From assembly GCA_016649785.1 (NCBI GenBank), contig JAENXB010000042.1, positions 1-15,768 of the forward strand: DNA of 15,768 nt, given 5' to 3'. Numbering within the stretch: the first letter of the stretch is position 1; each line of letters begins with the position of its first letter. This stretch comes from Flavobacteriaceae bacterium (lineage in GTDB: Bacteria > Bacteroidota > Bacteroidia > Flavobacteriales > Flavobacteriaceae). This document shows, one piece after another, positions 1 through 6,801 of this stretch. The notes under the pieces were generated by a model. The model searched no databases. It saw only the letters and a program-made list of their open reading frames with translations, and was not told the origin of the DNA. Made by a program: the position numbers and the translations under genes.

Positions 1-206
1 AAATATTCAATAATTGAACACAAAATTACGCATATTAAATTATATTTTTTTTAAAAAACACCCCTATATTTTTAATATTTACTATTTTTTTCAACAAAAA
101 ATCATCAAATCAAAAAAATCCGGTCCTTAGAGGTCATTCGACATTTAAAACCTGATCGCGTTTAGATAATTAAACTTTTTTATTGATAAAATTATAAGTT
201 ATTGGT
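1..206. other. AT-rich non-coding end of window
   Basis: This is the region downstream of the large minus-strand gene. It is very AT-rich and carries no convincing reading frame. A small inverted repeat (GTTTA, six bases, TAAAC, about 160-175) is followed on the plus strand by a T-run. On the minus strand a T-run follows a GC-richer patch near 120-135, which could be a weak terminator for the large gene, but the stem there is poor. I call neither one a terminator. Confidence 0.4.
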
Positions 207-3200
207 TTACATAAAACCTTCAGGAGGGAGATCCTCCAAAAAATCATCGGTTGTTTCCTGAATCTCTTCAGCCTTAAATTCTTTTTTAAAAATCGCGGCT
301 TTACTGTCTTTTCCGTCAATAATTATTTCCAATGGTTCTTCAAAACGTATATGCCTTAAATATTCATCTTCATATTCGGCTTTTTGGTTATTTAAATACT
401 TTAGATCGAAAAAGCCATCATCTATAAAAGGATTTATTGTTAAATAACCCACTTTAAATGAGGTTAAATTTTGAAAGAAATGAGTTCCCTGACTGGGTTC
501 AATTCTAAAATCTTTTAACCCTGCCTCAACAATAATTTTAGCCGAAGAAATTTGTGGCCAAATCACAGGGATGCCCAACCAAGGGTCATTGGAGCCCCAT
601 CTGCCGGGCCCTATTAAAATATATTGTTTATCTGATTTACCGAATTTTTTATTAATACCTTCTACCGCTGCCGCAATTTTCCAGGTATTTGCGGCGTCAA
701 AGGTTTCAGGTTTTACGTAAACAAGGTCCCTGATATTCCCATAATTTCCATTCCCCAGCGCCGATTCTGAATAGATAATAGTATCCTCAACATCAAACTT
801 CTCGGGAAGTTTGCTCATTGTTTCCCTGCTTTCAACAATAGGCCTTATTTGTAAAAAGCTGAATTCTTTTGGTTGTCCCTGGGGCACGTCAAGTTTTACT
901 GCGAATTCTATTTCAATTGGGTTTCGCATTTCACGTTGTCCAATACGCAACAAGTCCTTTAAAATTTCGGGTAAAGGAAAATTGTTGTATTTCAATATAT
1001 TGTCAAAAGTAACCACACGAATTCCTTCTTGTAAAACCCCGGGCCTGATTATATTATTTTGTAGGTCGTAGGTTGAAGCCACAAATTTTAGGGATCCGTG
1101 CTTTTCCGCATTTCTAATGCTAATCTTTTTCTTGTTAATGGCCTCACTGGTTGAAACTTTATAGCTTTCCGGATCCATATCCAGCCCATAAAAATATTGT
1201 TGTGTTTCACGTTTTGCAGAATCCGGAGAAGAAAGTTGCAGTATCTTTTTTGGATGATATGGTGAAAATCTCAGGGTTTGTCCTCCGCCAACAATAATTT
1301 CGCCCAAACCCAAAGCTATATTGGCTATTCCTTCATTTGGCAATTCATTGCCTATGGGATAAAAATTAATGGAACGCGCCACTCCCGATATATTCGGGTA
1401 GTAAACATCATTGTATTGTTTTCCTGTTACCTCTTGTAAAATAACCGCCATTTTGTCCTCTTCAATGCTATGGGAAGAAGCTTTCAAATAAATTTTGCTT
1501 TGTTCAAAAAAAGCAGATGCCATGACCGATTTAATGGCGTTGGAAATCATTTCCAACATTTTTTCTTTATCGGTATTTGGGATCATATATGTTGCAAATA
1601 CGCCGGCAAATGGAAGATAATGGGAATCTTCAAGAACACTGGATGAGCGAACGGCAATTGGTGATTTTGAGATGTTCAAAAAAGCCCTAATATCTTCTAT
1701 CACCCATTTTGGCAAGGGCTTGGAAATAAATTCATTTAAAATTATATTATCGTCATTATTCTCACTTTGGGCGACAAACCGGATCAATTTGTGTTTTTCC
1801 ATAAATTCATCAAATACCTCTGTACTTAAAACCACTGTGCGTGGAATTGAGATGCTTACGTCCTTGTATTTATTAAATAATTTATGACGTTTCAAAAAGG
1901 AATCAATAAAGGCCAGGCCAAGACCTTTTCCTCCCAAAGAGCCTTCTCCTATCCTGGCAAAACCCAGATATTCATCGTATTTATTTTTGTCGAATTTTGC
2001 AATTACCCCTCTTGACCTGTATAAGCGGTATGTTTTAATGGCTTTTATTAAAAATTCCCTTATTTGCTCAAGATCATCAAAATCTTCATATTCCACATTG
2101 CTAAATAAGTTAGCCAATGGGAATAGTGCCCTTGATCTCAACCATTTGGAATATTCACTTCTTTTGGCGTGATAACTTATAGATTCTAAACTCACGGTAT
2201 TTAAAGCTTTTTGGAAGCTATTTAAATCTTTTACCGTAGCCAGGATTTTCATTTGAACTGGATCCCAAAATTCGAAGTCGCCAAAGGAAAAGTATTTGGT
2301 GATATAATTTTTAATTTCCTCCCCGAGGATTTCAGAATGTTTGTGTAAAAATTTTCCCTTTAATTCCAGGGTATATTGTTCGTTGTTTTTATCGGAAGAT
2401 TGGATTAGAAAGGGGAAATAGCGTTCCAGGCTCCTCACATATTTCAGGAATTCAAATCCGGCGTTACGGTCCCGTTTCCCATCTTTAAAATAATCCACAT
2501 CAGAAATAACCCCCAAAAGATGGTGTTGATATTTTTCAAAAAGGCAAAGGCCTTCTTCGTAATTTGTCGCCAATAAAATTTTTGGGCGACCTCTCATAAG
2601 CATCATTGTTCGATGCTCATTTAAGCCCTCAGACATGAAGGAATGCGTTTGTTTTAAAATAATTTTATAAATAATTGGCAAATACCTGGAATAGAATTTT
2701 AATGAATCCTCTACCAATAAAATTGCTTTAACCCCAATTTCATTGATGTCTTTTTCCGCATTCATCCTGTCTTCGGTAAGTTTAATGATTGCCAGAAAAA
2801 TATCGACATTCCCATTCCAATGAAACACAAGATCAATGATCCCCGTATTTTCACTTAACACTTTTTTCCTCAATTCAGAAGAATAGAGGCTAAGCGCGGC
2901 AATTGGGATTGTTGGAAAAGCCTCTTTTATTATTTTTGAGGTTTCAAAAGCCTTGTAATCCCCAATGTCCAGCCAGGTGATCACCAAATCTATTTTATCC
3001 GATTGCAATATGCCTATTGCTCTTTTGGCAGAATTGGCGTGGGTAAAACTCGGTGGATATCTAAGGTTTAAAGCGGTGTATTCATTAAAAATGCGTTCGT
3101 CAATTCTACCATCCTCCTCCAACATATAATAATCGTAGTTAGAGCAAACAATCAGCACTTTATTAATTCTGTTTTGCATTAATTCCTTAAATGCAAACTC

Positions 3201-3245
3201 CTCAAACTCATATGTTTTTAAATCGGGAAGGGACCTTTTAGTCAT
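207..3245 (-). CDS. receiver-like domains fused to PEP-synthase-type ATP-grasp (PPDK_N) domain protein
   Basis: A 1012-residue cytoplasmic protein. Residues about 28-158 look like a degenerate receiver fold: the expected phospho-Asp position seems to be Trp91. Residues about 172-310 look like a second receiver with an acidic pocket (VED, 178-180), a candidate phospho-Asp at Asp249 (VISDVD) and a Ser near 283. A motif with YHAKR and SKWLRSRA follows (358-373). Residues about 430-805 match the PPDK_N ATP-grasp fold of PEP synthase and pyruvate phosphate dikinase: GGKGLGLA (438-445), AVRSSS then ED (531-540), FAG (546-548) and LQIRPI (798-803). The last 200 residues contain GPGRWGSNDPW (879-889) and GTHFFQNL. 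I find no swivelling phosphohistidine motif (TCHA or TSHAA type) and no PEP-binding barrel, so PEP synthase activity is unlikely. From memory, Bacteroidota have such proteins labelled PEP/pyruvate-binding; their function is unknown to me. It starts at ATG and has no operon partner here. Confidence 0.85.
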   Translation of the reverse strand: MTKRSLPDLKTYEFEEFAFKELMQNRINKVLIVCSNYDYYMLEEDGRIDERIFNEYTALNLRYPPSFTHANSAKRAIGILQSDKIDLVITWLDIGDYKAFETSKIIKEAFPTIPIAALSLYSSELRKKVLSENTGIIDLVFHWNGNVDIFLAIIKLTEDRMNAEKDINEIGVKAILLVEDSLKFYSRYLPIIYKIILKQTHSFMSEGLNEHRTMMLMRGRPKILLATNYEEGLCLFEKYQHHLLGVISDVDYFKDGKRDRNAGFEFLKYVRSLERYFPFLIQSSDKNNEQYTLELKGKFLHKHSEILGEEIKNYITKYFSFGDFEFWDPVQMKILATVKDLNSFQKALNTVSLESISYHAKRSEYSKWLRSRALFPLANLFSNVEYEDFDDLEQIREFLIKAIKTYRLYRSRGVIAKFDKNKYDEYLGFARIGEGSLGGKGLGLAFIDSFLKRHKLFNKYKDVSISIPRTVVLSTEVFDEFMEKHKLIRFVAQSENNDDNIILNEFISKPLPKWVIEDIRAFLNISKSPIAVRSSSVLEDSHYLPFAGVFATYMIPNTDKEKMLEMISNAIKSVMASAFFEQSKIYLKASSHSIEEDKMAVILQEVTGKQYNDVYYPNISGVARSINFYPIGNELPNEGIANIALGLGEIIVGGGQTLRFSPYHPKKILQLSSPDSAKRETQQYFYGLDMDPESYKVSTSEAINKKKISIRNAEKHGSLKFVASTYDLQNNIIRPGVLQEGIRVVTFDNILKYNNFPLPEILKDLLRIGQREMRNPIEIEFAVKLDVPQGQPKEFSFLQIRPIVESRETMSKLPEKFDVEDTIIYSESALGNGNYGNIRDLVYVKPETFDAANTWKIAAAVEGINKKFGKSDKQYILIGPGRWGSNDPWLGIPVIWPQISSAKIIVEAGLKDFRIEPSQGTHFFQNLTSFKVGYLTINPFIDDGFFDLKYLNNQKAEYEDEYLRHIRFEEPLEIIIDGKDSKAAIFKKEFKAEEIQETTDDFLEDLPPEGFM

Positions 3246-3613
3246 TTTTTCTATGGCTTTTCATTGCGCATGCAAGGTAATATTTTGACAAGAAATTTCA
3301 GTGATTTTAAATGGATGAATATATTTTATCAAAAAAAGGAATTTAAAATTATTTAAAGATCATAGAGTGTAAAACACTGTAATACTGTGGTTTGAATTTA
3401 TTGAAATTCATTTTAATCTTTTAATTTACTGAAGCCATTATCTGATTTATTGAGGTTTTTGTAAAAACATTTCCATAAAATAACAATATTCAACATATTT
3501 AAACGCTTCTTTGTATTCCTAATTACTGCTGAATTCAGCCTGACGATAGTTCTATTTTTTTATGAAAATGATGTGAGTTTCCTGGAAATATTTAAATCAT
3601 CTTTATATAAAAA
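3246..3613. other. non-coding spacer between divergent genes
   Basis: About 370 bp between the large minus-strand gene and the plus-strand membrane ORF, presumably holding both promoters. I see no clean TAnnTTTG box for either direction. A perfect 7-bp inverted repeat with a 4-base spacer lies at 3393-3410 (TGAATTT, ATTG, AAATTCA), next to a loosely symmetric CACTGTAATACTGTG just upstream. Either could bind a regulator, but both are short. No RNA gene or convincing ORF is visible. Confidence 0.4.
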
Positions 3614-3781
3614 ATGAAAAAAGTCGGATTTATTTTATTGGCGATCGTAATCTTTTCGATTATTGTATATGTGACTTTTATAATTGCGGTTATTAAAATT
3701 GCTGTAGGCGCGATATTAATTGTGGTTGCAGCTCTATTTTTGTGGGGATTGTGGAACAAACTTGAAAAAAAACTGGATTGA
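3614..3781 (+). CDS. small two-helix membrane protein
   Basis: A 55-residue reading frame starting at ATG. It begins MKKVGF and then consists of two hydrophobic stretches (about residues 5-25 and 28-46) separated only by a single Lys, ending with the charged tail NKLEKKLD. This reads as a helical hairpin in the inner membrane. The stop codon (3779-3781) is 1 nt before the probable TTG start of the next gene, so the two are likely co-translated. I do not recognise the family. Length and composition argue for a real membrane peptide, but a 55-codon ORF in AT-rich DNA needs conservation to be sure. Confidence 0.55.
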   Translation: MKKVGFILLAIVIFSIIVYVTFIIAVIKIAVGAILIVVAALFLWGLWNKLEKKLD

Positions 3782-3782
3782 T

Positions 3783-4178
3783 TTGAAAAAAGACATTGAA
3801 ATACCGGAATCTAAAGGAATTTACCTGGCTGCGGTTAGGGAAAAAAACGAAGAATTTCAATCCATGGAATGGAACGCTTATTTAATAAACGATAGCGAGA
3901 AATCAATTGAAATGGTCCTTATTGTGACCAATGGCTTCGATAAAGAGGAAAGCACTTCTACCATGCGGCATTCCATAAAAATACTCCCCGCAAGATCCTT
4001 TGCTAAAATTGAGTTTTTACAGGATGAAGTCCTGCGCCTCAACAACCAGTTTTCCGTAACCTATTTTGCCGATGACAAAATGTACGAAAAAACCTTTCTC
4101 TTCAAGAAAAATTCTGTTAATGAAGCTGCTTTAAAGGATTTACCGATTATTAAAAAACAGGGTATATTGGTGAAATAA
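3783..4178 (+). CDS. conserved hypothetical protein, probable TTG start
   Basis: About 131 residues if translation begins at TTG 3783, giving the N-terminus MKKDIEIPES. The frame is open upstream to an ATG at 3720, but that extension (MWLQLYFCGDCG...) overlaps the membrane ORF in another frame and reads like non-coding sequence. The TTG start, 1 nt after the preceding stop, fits translational coupling. The protein is soluble, with no signal peptide or membrane helix. It has a beta-rich look (WNAYLIND, MVLIVTNGF), a central STSTMRHSIKILPARSFAKIE segment and a basic C-terminus. I recall similar flavobacterial proteins of unknown function, some mislabelled in databases as phenylalanyl-tRNA synthetase alpha subunit; nothing here resembles a synthetase. 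It converges on gpsA. Confidence 0.75.
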   Translation: MKKDIEIPESKGIYLAAVREKNEEFQSMEWNAYLINDSEKSIEMVLIVTNGFDKEESTSTMRHSIKILPARSFAKIEFLQDEVLRLNNQFSVTYFADDKMYEKTFLFKKNSVNEAALKDLPIIKKQGILVK

Positions 4179-4197
4179 CCAATTTTTAACTAATTAC

Positions 4198-4260
4198 TGA
4201 AATCAAATTGCTTAGAATTCCAGGAATCCTTCAATTGATATTTACAGGTAAGCGATTTCA
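4198..4260. repeat. long imperfect inverted repeat between convergent genes
   Basis: The left side reads TGAAATC, a 5-base insert, then GCTTA (4198-4214). The right side reads TAAGCGATTTCA (4249-4260), the exact complement apart from the insert. Inside lies a smaller near-palindrome, GAATTCC then GGAATCC. It sits between the ends of the small conserved gene and gpsA, so it may help stop transcription from both sides, although neither strand shows a proper T-run after it. Confidence 0.4.
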
Positions 4261-4266
4261 GGTGGA

Positions 4267-5262
4267 TTAATCGAGTTTTTCAGCTAATTTCTCAAAGACT
4301 TTTTTTGGATCTTTGCCTTCGTACAAAATGCTGTAAACTGCGTTTATAATAGGGGTTTTGGCACCTTTTTCCTTATTGATCATATAAGCGCCTTTCGTGG
4401 CGTAATAACCTTCAGCAACCATGCTCATTTCCATATTGGCGCTTTTTACGGTGTACCCTTTTCCTATCATATTTCCAAAGGTCCGGTTTCGGCTAAAAAC
4501 GGAATATCCTGTAACCAATAGATCTCCCAGATATGCGGAATCATTGATATTACGCTTCATTTTATGCACTTTTTTAATGAATTTCTTCATCTCACGAATC
4601 GCATTGCTCATCAATACACTTTGAAAGTTGTCTCCATATCCCAATCCATGAGCAATTCCTGCAGCAACTGCGTAGATATTCTTGAGCATTGCCGCATATT
4701 CTGTACCGGTAACATCATCACTGGTTTTGCAGGTAATGTAATCGCTACTTAAATATTTTGCCACAATTTCCGCCTTTTTTTCATCCTTGCAGGAAATGGT
4801 GAGGTAAGAAAGCCTTTCCAAAGCAACTTCCTCGGCATGACAAGGACCGGAGATAGTTCCGAAATTTTCCTCCTGAATATTGAATTCCCTGTGAAGATGT
4901 TCCCCAACAATTAAACCGGTTTCGGGAACTATCCCTTTCACTGCCGAAAAAAGGATTTTATCTTCCAGCGATACGTTTAATTTTTCCAGTTCTTTTTTGA
5001 TAAAAACCGAAGGAATGGCGAATATCAAATAATCTGATGCCTTTACAACTTCATTAATATCATTGCTTAAGCGCAGTTTGCTCACGTCAAATTCTACCGA
5101 ACTTAAATAATTAGGGTTGTGTTTATGGGTTTTAATATGGTCTATTGCTATTGTGCTGCGCATATACCATTGAATTTCGTCAATATTTTCGCTTAACATC
5201 TTGACAATAGCCGTGGCCCAGCTTCCGCCGCCAATTACACCAAATTTAGGAGTGTTATTCAT
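4267..5262 (-). CDS. gpsA: glycerol-3-phosphate dehydrogenase [NAD(P)+]
   Basis: A 331-residue cytoplasmic enzyme, normal length for GpsA. It reduces dihydroxyacetone phosphate to sn-glycerol-3-phosphate, the backbone precursor of phospholipids. The N-terminal dinucleotide-binding motif is GVIGGGSWATAI (8-19). Family marks follow: SAVKG (106-110), ISGPCHAEE (137-145), the catalytic Lys at about 194 in AMLKNIYAVAAG, and LGDLLVTGYSVFSRNR (245-260) with the Arg that contacts substrate phosphate. It starts at ATG. It is transcribed alone, divergent from the kbp side. Two TAnnTTTG-type boxes lie 20-40 bp upstream of the start. Nothing looks truncated or altered. Confidence 0.96.
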   Translation of the reverse strand: MNNTPKFGVIGGGSWATAIVKMLSENIDEIQWYMRSTIAIDHIKTHKHNPNYLSSVEFDVSKLRLSNDINEVVKASDYLIFAIPSVFIKKELEKLNVSLEDKILFSAVKGIVPETGLIVGEHLHREFNIQEENFGTISGPCHAEEVALERLSYLTISCKDEKKAEIVAKYLSSDYITCKTSDDVTGTEYAAMLKNIYAVAAGIAHGLGYGDNFQSVLMSNAIREMKKFIKKVHKMKRNINDSAYLGDLLVTGYSVFSRNRTFGNMIGKGYTVKSANMEMSMVAEGYYATKGAYMINKEKGAKTPIINAVYSILYEGKDPKKVFEKLAEKLD

Positions 5263-5280
5263 AATATTTTATATTCAACG

Positions 5281-5298
5281 CAAAAATACACAAATTTA
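5281..5298 (-). promoter_or_regulatory. candidate gpsA promoter -7 boxes
   Basis: Read on the minus strand, 5291-5298 is TAAATTTG and 5281-5288 is TATTTTTG, both full matches to the Bacteroidota -7 consensus TAnnTTTG. They lie 19-36 bp before the gpsA ATG. I see no matching upstream TTTG box at the usual 18-21 nt, so which of the two is used is uncertain. Confidence 0.45.
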
Positions 5299-5324
5299 AA
5301 AGGAATGTAAATAATATGGGTTTT

Positions 5325-5332
5325 TATGTTTG
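5325..5332 (+). promoter_or_regulatory. candidate -7 box upstream of aromatic leader ORF
   Basis: TATGTTTG on the plus strand matches TAnnTTTG fully. Transcription would begin near 5340 and read the aromatic-rich mini-ORF and then the hairpin with T-run. No good TTTG box is present about 20 nt upstream, so this is tentative. Confidence 0.35.
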
Positions 5333-5377
5333 TTGTCCACAATGAAATAGGGGTTTTTTGCGTTATATATTAAGAAA

Positions 5378-5434
5378 ATGCAACACTGGTTTTTTTACCG
5401 GTTTTGGTTTAGTTTTTTTTGGTTGGTTATTTAG
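5378..5434 (+). CDS. candidate aromatic-rich leader peptide (18 residues)
   Basis: The frame is ATG, 17 further codons and TAG. The peptide MQHWFFYRFWFSFFWLVI contains six Phe, three Trp and one Tyr. Its stop is 3 nt before the left arm of a strong hairpin with a T-run. This is the layout of an amino-acid attenuator such as the Phe-rich pheM and pheL leaders of enterobacteria. Cautions: the DNA is T-rich, so Phe codons come easily; no strong alternative antiterminator is visible, only CACTG (5384-5388) able to pair with CAGTG (5440-5444); and the next plus-strand gene is kbp, not an aromatic amino acid or tRNA synthetase gene. Confidence 0.35.
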   Translation: MQHWFFYRFWFSFFWLVI

Positions 5435-5437
5435 AGA

Positions 5438-5477
5438 AACAGTGCCGTGTATACTATATACGTGGCGCTGTTTTTTT
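5438..5477 (+). terminator. strong hairpin terminator or attenuator
   Basis: Two 16-nt arms (5438-5453 and 5457-5472) pair across a CTA loop with three G-T wobbles and no mismatch, and the run of seven T starts inside the right arm (5471-5477). That is a classic intrinsic terminator for plus-strand transcription. No ordinary plus-strand gene lies just upstream, since gpsA runs the other way. It therefore ends a short leader or small RNA that begins in this spacer, about 95 bp before kbp. Confidence 0.75.
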
Positions 5478-5540
5478 GATTTAAACAAAAACTAACAAAA
5501 ATTTAATAGTTTTAACAACAGCGGAATAAAGTGAATTTCG

Positions 5541-5546
5541 TACTTT
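5541..5546 (+). promoter_or_regulatory. possible kbp promoter -7 box
   Basis: TACTTT, followed by AC, is a partial match to TAnnTTTG about 25 bp before the kbp start. It lies after the upstream terminator, which would let kbp be transcribed independently. No clear upstream box; weak evidence. Confidence 0.25.
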
Positions 5547-5570
5547 ACAGATGCAATTAATATAAAGAAA

Positions 5571-6071
5571 ATGGGAATTTTTAAATTTATTAAGGAAGCC
5601 GGAGCCAAGGTTTTTGGAGCAGGAAAAGAGACTAAAGGAGTTTCTGCAAAAGTAGCCGTGGACAGGCAATATGAAGAAGGCATAGAAAACGAAAAAGCGG
5701 CCCGAAAACTGGAAATAACCATTCATGATTTAAATTTGAAGGTTGAAAATCTCAAAATCACAATTAATGATGATTTGGCCATTGTCTCCGGACATGCAGA
5801 TAAACAGTCAACCCGCGAAAAAGTGATTTTGGTAGTTGGCAATGTCGAAGGAATTTCCCGGGTGGAAGATAATTTGACCGTGGAAAACAAAGAGCCTGAA
5901 TCTGTTTTTCATACCGTGGAAAGAGGGGAAACCCTGAGTAAAATAGCAAAGGAACATTATGGCAATGCAAATAAATATCCTGAGATATTTGAAGCCAATA
6001 AACCAATGCTCAAAGATCCCGATAAAATATACCCGGGACAAGTCCTGCGAATCCCGCCTTTGAATAAATAA
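5571..6071 (+). CDS. kbp: BON-LysM protein, Kbp (YgaU) potassium-binding family
   Basis: A 166-residue cytoplasmic protein without signal peptide. It opens with MGIFKFIKEAGAKVFG, close to the start of E. coli Kbp/YgaU. A BON domain spans about residues 45-105 (VSGHADKQS, LVVGNVEGISRVEDNL). A LysM domain follows at about 112-163 (HTVERGETLSKIAKEHYGNA, then IFEANKPML, DPDKIYPGQVLRIP), matching the E. coli protein almost word for word. The E. coli protein is 149 residues; the extra length lies in a charged linker (about 20-45) before BON. Kbp is known to bind K+ and change shape on binding, and to be needed for growth in high K+. It is a single gene between an upstream terminator and a repeat element downstream. 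Confidence 0.92.
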   Translation: MGIFKFIKEAGAKVFGAGKETKGVSAKVAVDRQYEEGIENEKAARKLEITIHDLNLKVENLKITINDDLAIVSGHADKQSTREKVILVVGNVEGISRVEDNLTVENKEPESVFHTVERGETLSKIAKEHYGNANKYPEIFEANKPMLKDPDKIYPGQVLRIPPLNK

Positions 6072-6086
6072 ATAATAGAAGAAAAG

Positions 6087-6207
6087 CTGTTTAAAAAATT
6101 TGAGAATGTTACATTGAGCGCAGTCGAAGTGCAAGGTTATTGTTCCACCATGAAAAAAGTAGGTTCATTTAATCCCAAAAAGATGTTCAAAAAATTTTTT
6201 TAAACAG
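6087..6207. mobile_element. MITE-like inverted-repeat unit with flavobacterial dispersed repeat core
   Basis: A 121-bp unit whose ends form an inverted repeat. The left end is CTGTTTAAAAAATTTGAGAA (6087-6106). The right end, read on the opposite strand, begins CTGTTTAAAAAAATTT and continues TTTGAACATC. Inside, at 6111-6132, is ACATTGAGCGCAGTCGAAGTG plus C, a motif I remember as common between genes in Flavobacteriaceae. No ORF of useful size and no clear target-site duplication. The right end covers the last two codons and stop of nadD. It may alternatively act as a two-way terminator between kbp and nadD. Confidence 0.5.
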
Positions 6208-6796
6208 TTTTTTCTTTGTAAAAATTCATCCTGTCTATATATTCCCAGACTTTTTCTGGTAACATGGGTGTAATATTTTTCCCTGCCTTAATTCCCTTCC
6301 TTATAAAGGTGGAAGAAATCTCCACAATTGGAGCTTCCACCCTTCGAATTTTTGGATGATCTTTAAATTGATTTTCCACCATTCCGTTTGAAACCCTTGG
6401 ATACACATATATAAAATACCGTTCAAGAATTACTTCATAGTTTTTCCATTTGTGAAAACTCTTTAAATTATCCTCACCCATTATCAGGGAAAAGTCCAGG
6501 TCCGGATAATTTTCTTCCAATTGCACAAGGGTATTGATCGTATAATTAGGTTGGGAGAGTTTAAACTCAACATCACAGGGTTTTAATTTCGGGTATTTTT
6601 CACAGGCGATATAAACCAATTCCAGCCGGTGGTTGTTATCGAGCAAACTGCTTTTTTTCTTAAAGGGGTTTTGCGGGGTTACCACCATCCAGATTTCATC
6701 TAAATCTGAAAATTCTACCATATAATTGGCAATGATCATGTGCCCTATATGAATAGGATTAAAAGTCCCAAAGTACAGCCCGATCTTCTTTTTCAT
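6200..6796 (-). CDS. nadD: nicotinate-nucleotide adenylyltransferase
   Basis: A 198-residue cytoplasmic enzyme that transfers AMP from ATP to nicotinate mononucleotide to make deamido-NAD. The nucleotidyltransferase signature GTFNPIHIGH is at 10-19, with the HxGH-type pair at His16 and His19. GEDNL (107-111) with Trp117 and ISSTFIR (160-166) complete the family pattern. Length is typical. It is the last gene of the yicC-gmk-nadD operon, starting 5 bp after gmk, with AGGAGA directly against the ATG, closer than usual for a ribosome site. The last two codons and TAA lie within the repeat element downstream, so the original C-terminus may have been a little different. Confidence 0.95.
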   Translation of the reverse strand: MKKKIGLYFGTFNPIHIGHMIIANYMVEFSDLDEIWMVVTPQNPFKKKSSLLDNNHRLELVYIACEKYPKLKPCDVEFKLSQPNYTINTLVQLEENYPDLDFSLIMGEDNLKSFHKWKNYEVILERYFIYVYPRVSNGMVENQFKDHPKIRRVEAPIVEISSTFIRKGIKAGKNITPMLPEKVWEYIDRMNFYKEKTV

Positions 6797-6801
6797 TCTC
6801 C

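Noticed and set aside
811..1071. Plus-strand ORFs of 60-110 codons inside the large minus-strand gene, and similar frames within yicC, nadD, gmk, the PLP enzyme and gdhA
   Set aside because: They are antisense or shifted-frame shadows of well-supported genes, with no recognisable protein features.
3370..3410. Loosely symmetric CACTGTAATACTGTG and a 7-bp inverted repeat as operators
   Set aside because: Too short and imperfect to separate from chance in AT-rich spacer; listed only in the spacer description.
3720..3782. ATG 3720 start for the small conserved protein
   Set aside because: The extra 21 residues overlap the membrane ORF in another frame and do not resemble coding sequence; the TTG at 3783 gives a family-like N-terminus. 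Not fully excluded.
6150..6203. 17-codon ORF (MKKVGSFNPKKMFKKFF) inside the repeat unit
   Set aside because: It lies wholly in the repeat and its 3' half is the A/T-rich inverted arm, which yields Lys and Phe codons by composition. No start signal or conservation evidence.
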